From contig CAVTFT010000019.1 in the NCBI GenBank assembly GCA_963734085.1, positions 124,001-188,000 of the forward strand: a stretch of DNA of 64,000 bases, given 5' to 3'. The DNA comes from CAIWHR01 sp963734085 (GTDB taxonomy: Bacteria; Pseudomonadota; Gammaproteobacteria; Burkholderiales; Casimicrobiaceae). The notes below the pieces were generated by a model. The model had not been told where the DNA came from and ran no database searches. It saw only the letters and a program-made list of their open reading frames with translations. Positions within the stretch are counted from its first letter, which is position 1. The number at the start of each line of letters is the position of its first letter. The translations under genes were made by a program, and so were the position numbers. Below, one piece after another: positions 47,510 to 57,036 of this stretch.

Positions 47510-48172
47510 ATGCTGCGCATTGCCTTCTGCTGCTTGCTCGCACTCGCCGCTTCGATTGCGCTGCCGATCCATGCGGCCGACGACGACCTGTCAGTCAACG
47601 CGCGACTTCTGCTCGCCGCGCGCAACGCCGACGCACCCGGAGTCGATCGTGCCCTGAAGGCCGGTGCCGCGGTGAACGCGCGCAACCGGCTCGGGGAAAC
47701 CGCATTGCTGATCGCGCTCAAGAAAGACGACCTGCGTCTGGCGAAGACGATGCTCGATGCGGGCACCGACGTGAACCTGGCGGCGGTCAACGGCGTGACG
47801 CCGCTGATGGCTGCGGCGTATGGCGGTCACGCCGATTTTGCGGCACTGCTCGTCGCCCACGGCGCCGACCTGAACGCGCGCGACCGGCTCCAAAAGAACG
47901 CGATGACCTATGCCGCCGGCGAAGGCCGCACCGACGTCGTCCTGCTGTTCATCGCGAAGGGTGTGGATCCAAACGCGGTCTACCACAATGACCTGACGGC
48001 GCTGATGTGGGCCGCCGGCAACGGACACGCCGATACCGTCAAGGCTCTTCTCGCCGCCGGCGCAAAGCCGGGCTTCAAGGACAATCGTGGCAAGACGGCC
48101 CTCGACATCGCGCGCGAGAATCGACAGGAGGAGACCGCGCGTGTCATCGAAGCCGCGGGCCCGACGACCTGA
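47510..48172 (+). CDS. Ankyrin repeat protein, exported
   Basis: 220 residues. Signal peptide 1-23 (IAFCCLLALAASIALPIHA). Five or six ankyrin repeats follow: DLSVNARLLLAARNADAPGV, NRLGETALLIALKKDDLRLA, NGVTPLMAAAYGGHADFAAL, LQKNAMTYAAGEGRTDVVLL, NDLTALMWAAGNGHADTVKA, NRGKTALDIARENRQEETAR. It is a periplasmic protein-interaction module. AAGGAGG is placed six bases before the ATG. It is divergent from the second PQQ dehydrogenase gene and may interact with its products; this is a guess from location. Confidence 0.88.
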   Translation: MLRIAFCCLLALAASIALPIHAADDDLSVNARLLLAARNADAPGVDRALKAGAAVNARNRLGETALLIALKKDDLRLAKTMLDAGTDVNLAAVNGVTPLMAAAYGGHADFAALLVAHGADLNARDRLQKNAMTYAAGEGRTDVVLLFIAKGVDPNAVYHNDLTALMWAAGNGHADTVKALLAAGAKPGFKDNRGKTALDIARENRQEETARVIEAAGPTT

Positions 48173-48174
48173 CG

Positions 48175-48744
48175 TCACGCCGGCTTTCCCCGGCCGAGCC
48201 CCATTCGCGCCACAAGACCGTCGCGATCCACGAGCGCGTGCTTTGCGGCACCGGCAAGATGCAGTAGCACGAGCGTTGCTATCGCGTAGCTCGTTCCGAG
48301 ATGGATCGTGCTTAGGAATTCCTTGAGCACCTCGTGGTGCGCGCCCCACGCCGGCAACGTCATCCCGAAGTACTTGACCGGATAGCCGCTCCATACGGAG
48401 CCGAGATAACCGGCGAGCGGCTGGATCAGCAAGACCGCATACAGCGCGACGTGGGTAATCCGCGCGATCCGTGCCTGCCAGGGCGGCATCGCGGGTAACA
48501 CCGGGGCCGGATGCCAGATCCGCCACGCGAGGCGGACGATCATCAGGGCGAGAATCGTGAGTCCAATCGACTTGTGCAGGTTGAACGCGTCGGCACGGGT
48601 GCCCACCGGCTGCTTCGGGATCGAAAGCATCCACCAGCCCCATGCGAACTGCGCGACCACGAGGATCGCAATCAGCCAATGCAGCGCGATCGCGGTGCGC
48701 GTGTAGCGCGCCGGCGCTTCAGAAGCTCGCACTGATGCTCGCAC
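48175..48744 (-). CDS. Cytochrome b561
   Basis: 189 residues, four transmembrane helices: IALHWLIAILVVAQFAWGWW, IGLTILALMIVRLAWRIWHP, ITHVALYAVLLIQPLAGYLG, TSYAIATLVLLHLAGAAKHA. His residues (ALHW, LHKS, THVAL, LLHL) ligate two haems. Such proteins move electrons from the membrane quinone pool or periplasmic donors. The GTG start at 48744 overlaps the 3' end of the TonB receptor gene, so the two are coupled. Confidence 0.88.
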   Translation of the reverse strand: MRASVRASEAPARYTRTAIALHWLIAILVVAQFAWGWWMLSIPKQPVGTRADAFNLHKSIGLTILALMIVRLAWRIWHPAPVLPAMPPWQARIARITHVALYAVLLIQPLAGYLGSVWSGYPVKYFGMTLPAWGAHHEVLKEFLSTIHLGTSYAIATLVLLHLAGAAKHALVDRDGLVARMGLGRGKPA

Positions 48745-50840
48745 CGACGATGAAATTGCGAGTGGCCGCGGGCTCGAAATAGCGTCCGTTGGTATCGCCG
48801 ACGATCACCGAGCCGACGTAGTTGACGTTGGTAACATTGTTGAGCCGGACGAACTCGCGCAAGAGCCAGCGTCCCGAGATTTGCTCGAAGCCGACGCGGA
48901 CGTTGCCGATCGTATACGCCGGCGCGGCGTCGGTATTCCGGTCGTTCACGTACATCTTGCCCGCGTGTTGAACCTCGAGCGCCGCACTGAGCCCCCACCC
49001 TGGCGGGTACGACCACGTGAGTTCAGCATAGGCATTCGCCTGCGGCACGCCGGGCAGGTGCGCACCGGCCGGCACGACCTGCGGCGGCAGCCCGGTCGTG
49101 GCATCGGAGGTGAACGTCGCCGACAGGTAAGTGTATGACGCGTAGCCGGCGAAGCCCAAGCCGAGGTTGCCGTCCCACGCTGCCTCGATGCCGCGACGGC
49201 GCGTCTTGGCCGCATTCTTGTACGTCGTGCGGCCGCCCAACGCGGTGTCGATCACGATCTCGTCGGTCACGTCGATGTTGAACGCGGCGAGATTGATTCG
49301 CTGCGCGTTCGGCAGGAGCGCCTTCAGTCCGACTTCGGACGAGTTGCTGACCGAGGGCTGCAGCGCGAGGTTGAGACCCGATCCGACCGGGCGATAGGCA
49401 AGCTCGGTGAAGGTAGGGGTCTCGAATCCCTGTCCGTAATTCGCGTAGAGATTCAGCGATTCCGTGACGTGCCACACCACGCCCGCCACCGGCATCCCGT
49501 GGCTGTAGCGGCGCTGGCCGCTGTCGTCGGGATTCGCTGCGTTCACGTAGTGATCGGCAGAATCGAAGCGCACATCGCTGTAGCGAAATCCGCCGAAGAG
49601 ACCGAGCGGGTCCAAAGGCGAGAATTCGAGCTGTAGATAGCCGTCAGTATTGCTCACCGTATCGATCTCGTCGCGACGCAGATCACCCAGCGCACCGTTG
49701 TCGTTGACGTAGCCTCGCCGCTGTTGTCGCTGGGTCTCGTAGTCGGCGCCGAAAGTGAAAGACCCTGGCCGGTCCGCGAACGAAAAACGCGCGACCAGTC
49801 GCGCGTCTACGCCCCCGAACGTGTTGCCGAGGTCGGTTACGCCGCCGGACGATGTCGCGCCGATTCCCGGCAACGCGAGGAACTGGCGGACTGTCCGTGA
49901 TCCGATGTAGCCCGTCACGCGAAGGTCCGTGGTGGACGAAACCCGCTGCTCCAGCGTCGCGCCGCCCTGCTGCTGATTGACCGACTTCCGCGTGTCGAAC
50001 GCCACCGCCATCGGATCGGCCTGCCGCGGATTGGCTTCCCATTGCGCTCGCGTGAGGCCCAGTGGATCCTGCGCATCGGGTTGATCGAGCGAGTTGCCGA
50101 TGATCGTGATCGTCGTGTCCGGACTCGCGGCGAGCTTGAGCTTGACGTTCGCGATGATCCGCGACGCCTCGCTGTGATCGCGGTAGCCGTCGGTGGTGAA
50201 GTAGTTCGCCCGCGACGACATAGTTGACCGGGCCGGACTGGCCTTCGCCTTTCGCCACGGCGTTCCACGTCGCGTAGCTGCCGCCGATAACCTGTCCGTT
50301 GAGGAGCGGCGTCGCGGGTCCGTCCTCGGTAAACACGGAGATCACGCCACCGGATGCATTGCCATACAGCGACGAGAAAGGCCCGCGCAGCACTTCGATC
50401 CGCTGCGCCGAGACGAGGCTGAAGCTGCCGGTCTGGCCCTGCCCGTCGGGCATCGTTGCGGGAATGTAGTCCTGGTACAGACGCACACCGCGGACCCCGA
50501 AATTGGCGCGCGCGCCGAACCCGCGGACCGACAGCTGCAGATCCTGCGCATAGTTCCAGCGGCTCTGAATCGAGATTCCCGGAACGCGCTGCAGCGACTC
50601 CGACAGGTTGATCTGCAATTGACCGCGTTGGATCTGGTCGACGCCCACCGTATCGATCGCGACGGGCAGGTCGAAAGCGCGCTCCGCGGTGCGCGTCGCG
50701 GTGACGACGACCGGATCGAGCTGCGCCGTCGGGACCTCCTCGGCGCGAAGCGGAGACAATGAACTGAGTGCCATGCCTGCCGCGATGGCAACCGCCCGTA
50801 GCGACGCAGTGGAGCGCAAGCGCTGCAGCGAGGTCATCAT
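48719..50840 (-). pseudogene. TonB-dependent receptor, frameshifted
   Basis: The first frame starts at ATG 50840 behind AGGAAG: signal peptide, a TonB-box-like PVVVTATRT, plug domain (LQRVPGISIQSRWNYAQDLQ, IEVLRGPFSSLYGNASGGVI). It reaches GPVNYVVAGE, then fails. Dropping one G in the GGGCG run near 50208-50213 restores YFTTDGYRDHSEASR and the complete beta-barrel, ending with ATRNFIVGASISASF at 48719. The barrel half is intact and ends in a terminal Phe. The joined receptor would be about 707 residues. A sequencing error in a short G run or a recent mutation would explain it. The cytochrome b561 gene follows with overlap; the beta-propeller gene is divergent. Confidence 0.75.
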
Positions 50841-50955
50841 CCGGCTTCCTTTTCCGGTGCCGGGGCGAATGGCACGCGGCAAAGTCGTGTAGGATAAACG
50901 AGAGCACGTCTCGGGCAAAGTGCTCCGTACTCGCGACGCTGACGACGGAACGATC

Positions 50956-51909
50956 ATGGACCCTTCCCGCATCCTTGCCGTCACCGCACTGGCAGCGGCC
51001 TTGCTCGCTATCCCCGTTGCGACTGCTGCGCCGCTCGCCTACGCGTCCAACGAAGGATCTGGGACCATCTCCGTCATCGACACCGCGACCGACAAGGTCG
51101 TTGCAACGCTCAAGTTCGGCGAAAGGCCGCGCGGCATCGCGCTGTCGCCGGACGGCGGGCGTCTGTATATCTCCGACCAGACCGCCAACTCGCTCATCGT
51201 CGTCGATACGGCGAAGCGAACCGAAATCGCCCGGGTGCGACTCGGCGAATCGCCCGAAGCGATCTATGTCTCCCCCGACGGCCAGTGGATCGCGGCGGCG
51301 ATCGAGGAAAACGATCAGGTGGCGCTCGTCGACCTGGCGGCGCTCAAGGTGGCGCGCACGATCCGGATACGCGGCAAGAACCCCGAGCACGCCGTCTGGA
51401 GCCCGGACGGCAAATGGCTCTATGCCAGTGCGGAAGAAGCCGATTCGGTCGACATCATCGACGTCGCGAAGGGAGCCGTGGTGAAGTCAGTCAAGGTCGG
51501 CGATCGCCCGCGCGGCATCGGATTTTTGCCTGATGGCAGCCGCGCCTACGTTGCGGCCGAGAACGCCGACACCGTCAATGTCTTCGATACTGCAACGCAA
51601 GAGGTGATTGCGCGGATCAAGGCCGGCAAGCGCTCCAACGGCGTGGTCGTGCATCCGGATGGCAAGCGCGTCTTCGTGAGTTCGGGTGGGGAGGGCACGG
51701 TGCAGGTGATCGATACCGCGACCAATACGATCGTCGCGAAGATCGCCGTCGGCAAGCGGCCGTGGAACATGGCGCTCACGCCCGACGGGAAAAAGCTCTA
51801 CGTCGCCTGCGGCCGCTCGAACGCCGTCGCGGTGATCGACACGAACACGAACACGAAGATCGCCGAGATTCCCGTCGGCGAGCTGCCCTGGGGTGTCGCG
51901 ATCCGCTGA
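50956..51909 (+). CDS. YVTN beta-propeller protein (PQQ-catabolism-associated type)
   Basis: 317 residues. Signal peptide 1-27. Seven repeats of the form S-N-x-GTISVIDTATDKVV / RPRGIALSPDGGRLYI, with clear copies at VVDTAKRTEIARVRLGE, IIDVAKGAVVKSVKVGD and VIDTNTNTKIAEIPVGE. The pattern is that of the TIGR03866-type propeller associated with PQQ-dependent catabolism. It has no catalytic Cys or haem sites and probably is a periplasmic binding or scaffold protein. The ATG at 50956 is chosen over the 36-base-longer frame because the signal starts there. It overlaps the TonB receptor gene by 17 bases. Confidence 0.85.
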   Translation: MDPSRILAVTALAAALLAIPVATAAPLAYASNEGSGTISVIDTATDKVVATLKFGERPRGIALSPDGGRLYISDQTANSLIVVDTAKRTEIARVRLGESPEAIYVSPDGQWIAAAIEENDQVALVDLAALKVARTIRIRGKNPEHAVWSPDGKWLYASAEEADSVDIIDVAKGAVVKSVKVGDRPRGIGFLPDGSRAYVAAENADTVNVFDTATQEVIARIKAGKRSNGVVVHPDGKRVFVSSGGEGTVQVIDTATNTIVAKIAVGKRPWNMALTPDGKKLYVACGRSNAVAVIDTNTNTKIAEIPVGELPWGVAIR

Positions 51910-54151
51910 CCGCGGCGCGCGGTGGCGGGCGCCGTGGTTGCTCGCCGCCGCGACGGCCTGCGCCACGGCCATTGCGCAGACGCCGCCCGTCCCGCTCGGT
52001 ACGGTCGAGGTCGTCGGCACCGCACCCCTGCCGGGTGTCGGGACGCCGGTCGAGCAGGTTCCCGCCAACGTCCAGAGCTTCGGCACTGGGGAGCTCACGC
52101 ATCAGCGCACGGGGGGCGTCGCCGAATTCCTGAACCTGAACGCCAACAGCACGTCGCTCGGCTCGCCGACCGGTAACGCGTTCCAGCCCGACGTGAGCTT
52201 CCGCGGCTTCACGGCGTCCGCGCTCCTCGGCACTCCGCAGGGGCTGTCCGTGTTCGAGGACGGCGTGCGCATCAACGAAGCCTTCGCCGACGTCGTCAAC
52301 TGGGACCTCCTGCCGAAGAACGCCGTCGCGTCGATGCAACTCCTGCCGGGCTCCAATCCCGTATTCGGGCTGAACACGCTGGGCGGCGCGCTGACGATCC
52401 AGATGAAGGACGGCTTCCACGCGCCAGGCGCTGACGCGTCGCTTTCCGGCGGATCGTTCGGACGCTACGAGCTCGCCGCCGACGGTGGAATTCAATCCGG
52501 CGACGTCGCGGCGTTCGCCGCGTTCGAAGGGATCGACGACGGCGGCTGGCGGGACCATTCGAGCACGCGCATCCGCCGCTTCTACGCGCGCGTAGACGGC
52601 CGCGGCGAGCACGACGACGCCAATCTCGGCGTGAGCCTCGCCGACAACCATCTCGAAGGAACGCAGGCGCTCCCCGTGTCGATGCTCGAGAATCCGCGCC
52701 AGGCCTACACGTGGCCAGACACGACCGACAACCGGCTCGTGTTCGTGAATGGCAACGCGCAACATGCGTTCGACGCCGGCACGCTCGTCGCTCTCAACGG
52801 GTACTACCGGCAGTACAGCACGAGCGGCGTCAACAGCAACGTCAACGGCGACTACGCGCCGCCGGATGACCCGTTCGAAGCATTCAACGTCGACACGAGC
52901 GCGACGACGCGCGCGTGGGGCGCCTCGATCCAGGGGACCGTGCTGCGCGAGTGGGAGGGCGCTCGCCACCAGCTCGTCGCCGGTGCCGCGTTCGACGAGG
53001 GCACGACCGAATTCGACCAGGCCGCGCAGCCGGCGACCTTCGTCGCGGACCGCGACACGGTCGGCGTCGGCCCGTTCGAGCCGCAGACCGCGGTGACGAC
53101 GACCAACCGCTACGCGGGCGTCTACGTGGCCGACACGATCGCGCTCGGAAGGGCGTGGGCGTTCGCGTTGTCGGGGCGCTACAACTGGGCGCGCGTCACG
53201 ACGCGCGACCGTAGCGGCGACGCGCCCGGCCTCGACGGGACGACCACCTACGGGCGCTTCAATCCGGCGCTTGGCGCAACGTGGACGAGCGCGGGCGGCA
53301 CCAACGTCTTCGGTGGCGTGAGCCAGGGCATGCGTGTCCCCTCGCCCGTCGAGCTCACCTGCGCGGATCCGAACGCGCCCTGCACGCTGCCCAACATCTT
53401 CGTCGCCGATCCGCCGCTCGCGCCGGTCCGCGCGACCACCTACGAGTTGGGCTTCCGCGGCCGCGCCGGCACGAGCGCGTTCTACAGCGCAGCGATCTAC
53501 CGGACCGACCTCGCCGACGACATCCAGTTCGTCAGCGCTGGGAGGGGAGCCGTCAACGCCGGCTACTTCCGCAATGTCGGTCGCACGCGCCGGCAGGGGA
53601 TCGAGCTCACCGGCGGGGCGACCTTCGGTCCGTTCCGAGTGATCGCACGCTACAGCCGACTCGACGCGACTTTCGAGACGGGGTTCACGGAGAACAGCCC
53701 CAACAACACGACGGCGGACGCCGACGGCAATATCGAAGTCCGGCCGAACGATCGGCTGCCCGGCCTGCCCGGCAACGCGTTGCGTCTGCGCACGGATTGG
53801 ACAGCGGGGCCGGTTGCGGTCGGCGTATCGCTCGTCGGTGCGAGCTGGCAGTACGCGCGCGGCAACGAGAACAATGCCGACCCGGGCGGCAAGGTGCCCG
53901 GCTACGCACTCGCCGCGCTCGACGCAAGCTGGCAGCTCACGTCGCAGTGGCAGCTCTTCGCGCGCATCGACAACCTCTTCAACACGACCTCGCAGAACTT
54001 CGGGATCCTCGGCGCGAACTACTTTCGCGGCCCGAACAACACGTTCGACGCGAGCCTCGCTGGTCCCGAGCCGTTCCGCTCGCCGGTGCCGACTTTCGGC
54101 GCGTGGCTCGGCATCCAGTACCGGCTCGACCGCGGAGGCGCAAGCAGATAA
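51893..54151 (+). CDS. TonB-dependent receptor
   Basis: 752 residues. Signal peptide 1-28, then PLGTVEVVGTAPLPG, where TonB boxes occur. The plug domain carries VEQVPANVQSF, SFRGFTASALLGTPQGLSVF and GSNPVFGLNTLGGALTIQM. A 22-strand barrel follows (GRYNWARVTTRD, TTYELGFRGRAG, IARYSRLDATFETGF), ending in GIQYRLDRGGASR. The start is GTG at 51893, inside the last codons of the propeller gene, so translation is coupled. It is followed 35 bases later by a multicopper oxidase. The substrate may be a metal complex; copper, iron, manganese or a lanthanide are all possible. Confidence 0.88.
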   Translation: MSRSADRGARWRAPWLLAAATACATAIAQTPPVPLGTVEVVGTAPLPGVGTPVEQVPANVQSFGTGELTHQRTGGVAEFLNLNANSTSLGSPTGNAFQPDVSFRGFTASALLGTPQGLSVFEDGVRINEAFADVVNWDLLPKNAVASMQLLPGSNPVFGLNTLGGALTIQMKDGFHAPGADASLSGGSFGRYELAADGGIQSGDVAAFAAFEGIDDGGWRDHSSTRIRRFYARVDGRGEHDDANLGVSLADNHLEGTQALPVSMLENPRQAYTWPDTTDNRLVFVNGNAQHAFDAGTLVALNGYYRQYSTSGVNSNVNGDYAPPDDPFEAFNVDTSATTRAWGASIQGTVLREWEGARHQLVAGAAFDEGTTEFDQAAQPATFVADRDTVGVGPFEPQTAVTTTNRYAGVYVADTIALGRAWAFALSGRYNWARVTTRDRSGDAPGLDGTTTYGRFNPALGATWTSAGGTNVFGGVSQGMRVPSPVELTCADPNAPCTLPNIFVADPPLAPVRATTYELGFRGRAGTSAFYSAAIYRTDLADDIQFVSAGRGAVNAGYFRNVGRTRRQGIELTGGATFGPFRVIARYSRLDATFETGFTENSPNNTTADADGNIEVRPNDRLPGLPGNALRLRTDWTAGPVAVGVSLVGASWQYARGNENNADPGGKVPGYALAALDASWQLTSQWQLFARIDNLFNTTSQNFGILGANYFRGPNNTFDASLAGPEPFRSPVPTFGAWLGIQYRLDRGGASR

Positions 54152-54186
54152 AGTTGTGGCTGCTCCATTCGCCGAGCGCACCCGCG

Positions 54187-55815
54187 ATGCCCTTGCCGTC
54201 TCCTACCCGCCGCCGCCTCCTGCGACATCTTGGAACGCTCGGCGCGCTGGGCGCGACCGCGTCCGGCATTCCCGGTGCCGCGCGCACCGCCGCAACAACG
54301 GTGACCGAAGACCTCTGCACAACGCCGCCGCATTTCGACAGACCGCTCTACGTGCCACAGGCTGCCGGGGTGATGGGGCGCCTGACCCTCGATAACCGTC
54401 CAGTCGCGCTGCGCGCCTCGCCGCATGGCGATCGCGGCGCGCTGGCGTACATCGCACACGTCGACGGGCGCGACTATTTCGACCCGACACTCGTCGCTCG
54501 CACGGGCGACAAGGTGCGCATTAGCCTCGGCAATGGGTTGGACGAGCCGACGATCGCCCACTGGCACGGTCTGACGATCGACACGGCGAACGACGGCAAC
54601 GGCGATACACTGATCGCCCCGGGAGACGCCTTCGATTACGCATTCACGGTGCGCAATCGCGCCGGGCTTTACTGGTACCACCCGCACCCCCATGGCGCCA
54701 CGGCGGCTCAGGCTTACCGAGGGCTCTTTGGCCTCATCGCCGTCGAAGACGATGAGGAGCTCGCGTTGCGGCGCGCGTTGGACGTCGCGCCCGGCGATAC
54801 CGAGATCCCACTCGTGCTTCATGACCGCCACAGCGCCACGCCGCTCCGATACTCGCCCTCGGCGGAGGACATGTTGCACGGCTGGTATGGAAACGAGATC
54901 CTCGTCAACTTCACGCGGCGACCGTTCCTCGATATCGCCGCACGACGCAATCGATTTCGCGTGCTCAACGCGTCGAACGCACGCATCTATCGCTTGGGAT
55001 TCACGAGCGACAGCGGTACGGCAATGCCGTTTCTGCTTCTGGGCACCGATGGCGGGCTGCTCGAGCAGCCGCTTGCGGTGAGGGACCTGTTTCTCGCGCC
55101 TGCCGAACGCGCCGACCTCCTCGTGGATTTTGCGGGATTGCCGGTGGGTGGCTTCGTGCTGCTGGAAAGCCGTCCCTTCGACCCCATGCATGGCGCACTG
55201 CAGCCGCGCCGCAGCGACGAATCGGCGGCCCCCGCGGCGGAGAGCCACACGCACGCCGCGGCGCCAGATGGAGCCGCGTCGAGCGGCAGCGATGGCGGCG
55301 CTTTCGCGATGCTGCAATTCCGCGTCCGTGGCCGTGGGGATGCGCAGTCGCCGCCGATCCCCGGACGCCTGTCCGCGCCGGTCTCGCTGCCTGCGCAAAG
55401 CGGTGACGAGCGGCCGCTCCGCCTGGGCTTCGCAAAAGGTCGCTGGCGCATCAACGACCGCGTCTATGACATGAACGCGACGCCCATCGTCGTGGCGCGC
55501 GCCGGCGTCGAGACCTGGCTCATCCGCAATTACTACACGAGCATGCCTCATGCGATGCACCTGCACGGCTTCCAGTTCCGCGTCATCGAGCGCGAAACCA
55601 GTCCCGAGCAACTCTCCCCCCTCGTCGTCGATACGCGCGGACGGCTTGCGACTGACTTGGGTTGGAAGGACACGGTCCTCGTCTGGCCCGGAGAATCGGT
55701 GCGCATCGCGATCGATTTCCACCACCCGTTCGCCGGCGACCAGATCTATCTCTTTCATTGCCACAATCTTGAGCACGAGGACGGCGGCATGATGTTGCGC
55801 GTCAAGGTTGCGTGA
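54187..55815 (+). CDS. Multicopper oxidase, TAT-exported
   Basis: 542 residues. The twin-arginine signal is TRRRLLRHLGTLGALGATA. Copper ligands: HWHG (125-127), YHPHPHG (165-169), PHAMHLHG near residue 455 and FHCHNLEHEDGGMM near the C-terminus, the full type 1/2/3 set with Met as axial ligand. A His-rich insertion (ESHTHAAAPDGAASSGSDGG) lies at about residues 350-370. Members oxidise Cu(I), Mn(II), Fe(II), bilirubin or phenols. It follows the TonB receptor by 35 bases and precedes an NADH-dehydrogenase-like gene by 7 bases, so an operon is likely. Confidence 0.9.
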   Translation: MPLPSPTRRRLLRHLGTLGALGATASGIPGAARTAATTVTEDLCTTPPHFDRPLYVPQAAGVMGRLTLDNRPVALRASPHGDRGALAYIAHVDGRDYFDPTLVARTGDKVRISLGNGLDEPTIAHWHGLTIDTANDGNGDTLIAPGDAFDYAFTVRNRAGLYWYHPHPHGATAAQAYRGLFGLIAVEDDEELALRRALDVAPGDTEIPLVLHDRHSATPLRYSPSAEDMLHGWYGNEILVNFTRRPFLDIAARRNRFRVLNASNARIYRLGFTSDSGTAMPFLLLGTDGGLLEQPLAVRDLFLAPAERADLLVDFAGLPVGGFVLLESRPFDPMHGALQPRRSDESAAPAAESHTHAAAPDGAASSGSDGGAFAMLQFRVRGRGDAQSPPIPGRLSAPVSLPAQSGDERPLRLGFAKGRWRINDRVYDMNATPIVVARAGVETWLIRNYYTSMPHAMHLHGFQFRVIERETSPEQLSPLVVDTRGRLATDLGWKDTVLVWPGESVRIAIDFHHPFAGDQIYLFHCHNLEHEDGGMMLRVKVA

Positions 55816-55822
55816 GCGACGG

Positions 55823-56968
55823 ATGCCGCAACGTCGAATCCTGCTGATTGGCGGCGGCCACAGCCATCTGGAGGTGTTGCGGCAGTTCGCGCTCAAACCC
55901 GATCCAGGCATCGAATTGACGCTGGTGAGCCCCAATGCGCTGACCCCCTATTCGGGAATGCTGCCAGGATTGATTGCTGGTCACTATTCGGTTGGCGATT
56001 CGCATATCGATCTTCCCGCGCTTGCCGGCTGGGCGCAGGCGAGGTTCGTATGCGACCGCGTCGTCGGGTTCGATCTCTATACGCGGATCGCGCGCCTTGC
56101 CGAGGGGGGCATCGAGCCGTTCGACCTTGCCTCGATCGACATCGGATCCGCGCCCGACGCGTCGATTCCCGGCGCTCGCGAGCACGCGATCGGGGTCAAG
56201 CCCGTCGATCGCTTCCTCGCCGCGTGGGCCGCGCTGCAGGCGGACGCCGCCGCCGGGCGCGTGCGCACGATCGTCGTCGTCGGCGCGGGGGCCGGCGGCG
56301 TGGAGGCGTTGTTTGCGATGCAGTTCCGGCTAACACAGACGATGGCGGGCGAGGCGCCGCGGTTCGCGCTCGTCACCGATCAGCCGCACGTGCTGCCCGA
56401 GCACCCGCCGTCCGTGCGCAAACGGCTCGGCAAGCTCCTGATCGCGCGTGATGTCGTGCTGCACACGGGCAGCGCCGCCGTCGCGGTCGAGCTCGGCGCC
56501 GTCGTCACCGCCAACGGCCGCCACATCGCTGCCGACCGCATCATCTGGGCAACGTCGGCTTCCGCCGCGCCGTGGCTCGCGGCATCCTCTCTCGACTGCG
56601 ACGCGCGCGGCTTCGTCCGCGTCAACCGACACCTGCAGTCCGTTTCCGATCCGTCCGTCTTTGCCGCTGGCGATTGCGCGACGCAGGACGGTGAGCCGCG
56701 GCCGAAGTCCGGCGTGTTCGCCGTGCGCGCGGGGCCCCCGCTCGCCGCGAACCTGCGTCATGCCGCACGGCACGAGACGCTCGTCGCATTCACGCCGCAG
56801 CGCCGAACCCTCGCGCTGATCACGACCGGCGGGCGCCACGCGGTGGCATCGTGGGGTCCGGCCGCCGCCGAGGGCGAATGGGTGTGGCGCTGGAAGGACC
56901 GCATCGACCGCCGATTCTGCGCACGCTATCGCCTACCCGAGGGCGCGACCAGGGCGGCGCCCGCGTAG
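55823..56968 (+). CDS. NDH-2-like FAD oxidoreductase (SelD N-terminal domain type)
   Basis: 381 residues. FAD motif ILLIGGGHSHLEVLRQFALK; central NALTPYSGMLPGLIAGHYSV, a hallmark of proteins like the flavin domain fused to selenide water dikinase (TIGR03169); NAD motif VVVGAGAGGVEALFAM; FAD-contact SVFAAGDCATQD. No SelD domain is attached. It probably transfers electrons from NAD(P)H to quinone or another acceptor in the membrane or cytosol. It is the last gene of the propeller/TonB/oxidase group, 7 bases after the oxidase. Confidence 0.82.
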   Translation: MPQRRILLIGGGHSHLEVLRQFALKPDPGIELTLVSPNALTPYSGMLPGLIAGHYSVGDSHIDLPALAGWAQARFVCDRVVGFDLYTRIARLAEGGIEPFDLASIDIGSAPDASIPGAREHAIGVKPVDRFLAAWAALQADAAAGRVRTIVVVGAGAGGVEALFAMQFRLTQTMAGEAPRFALVTDQPHVLPEHPPSVRKRLGKLLIARDVVLHTGSAAVAVELGAVVTANGRHIAADRIIWATSASAAPWLAASSLDCDARGFVRVNRHLQSVSDPSVFAAGDCATQDGEPRPKSGVFAVRAGPPLAANLRHAARHETLVAFTPQRRTLALITTGGRHAVASWGPAAAEGEWVWRWKDRIDRRFCARYRLPEGATRAAPA

Positions 56969-57036
56969 AATCGGAAAGAGCAGTGGCAAAAGCACGCTCG
57001 GCCGCGCGGCGCCACAACGGAACTCAGGGAATCCCG

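Noticed and set aside
51776..54181. 801-residue minus-strand open frame opposite the TonB receptor
   Set aside because: No domain or ribosome site; the receptor on the plus strand is unambiguous.
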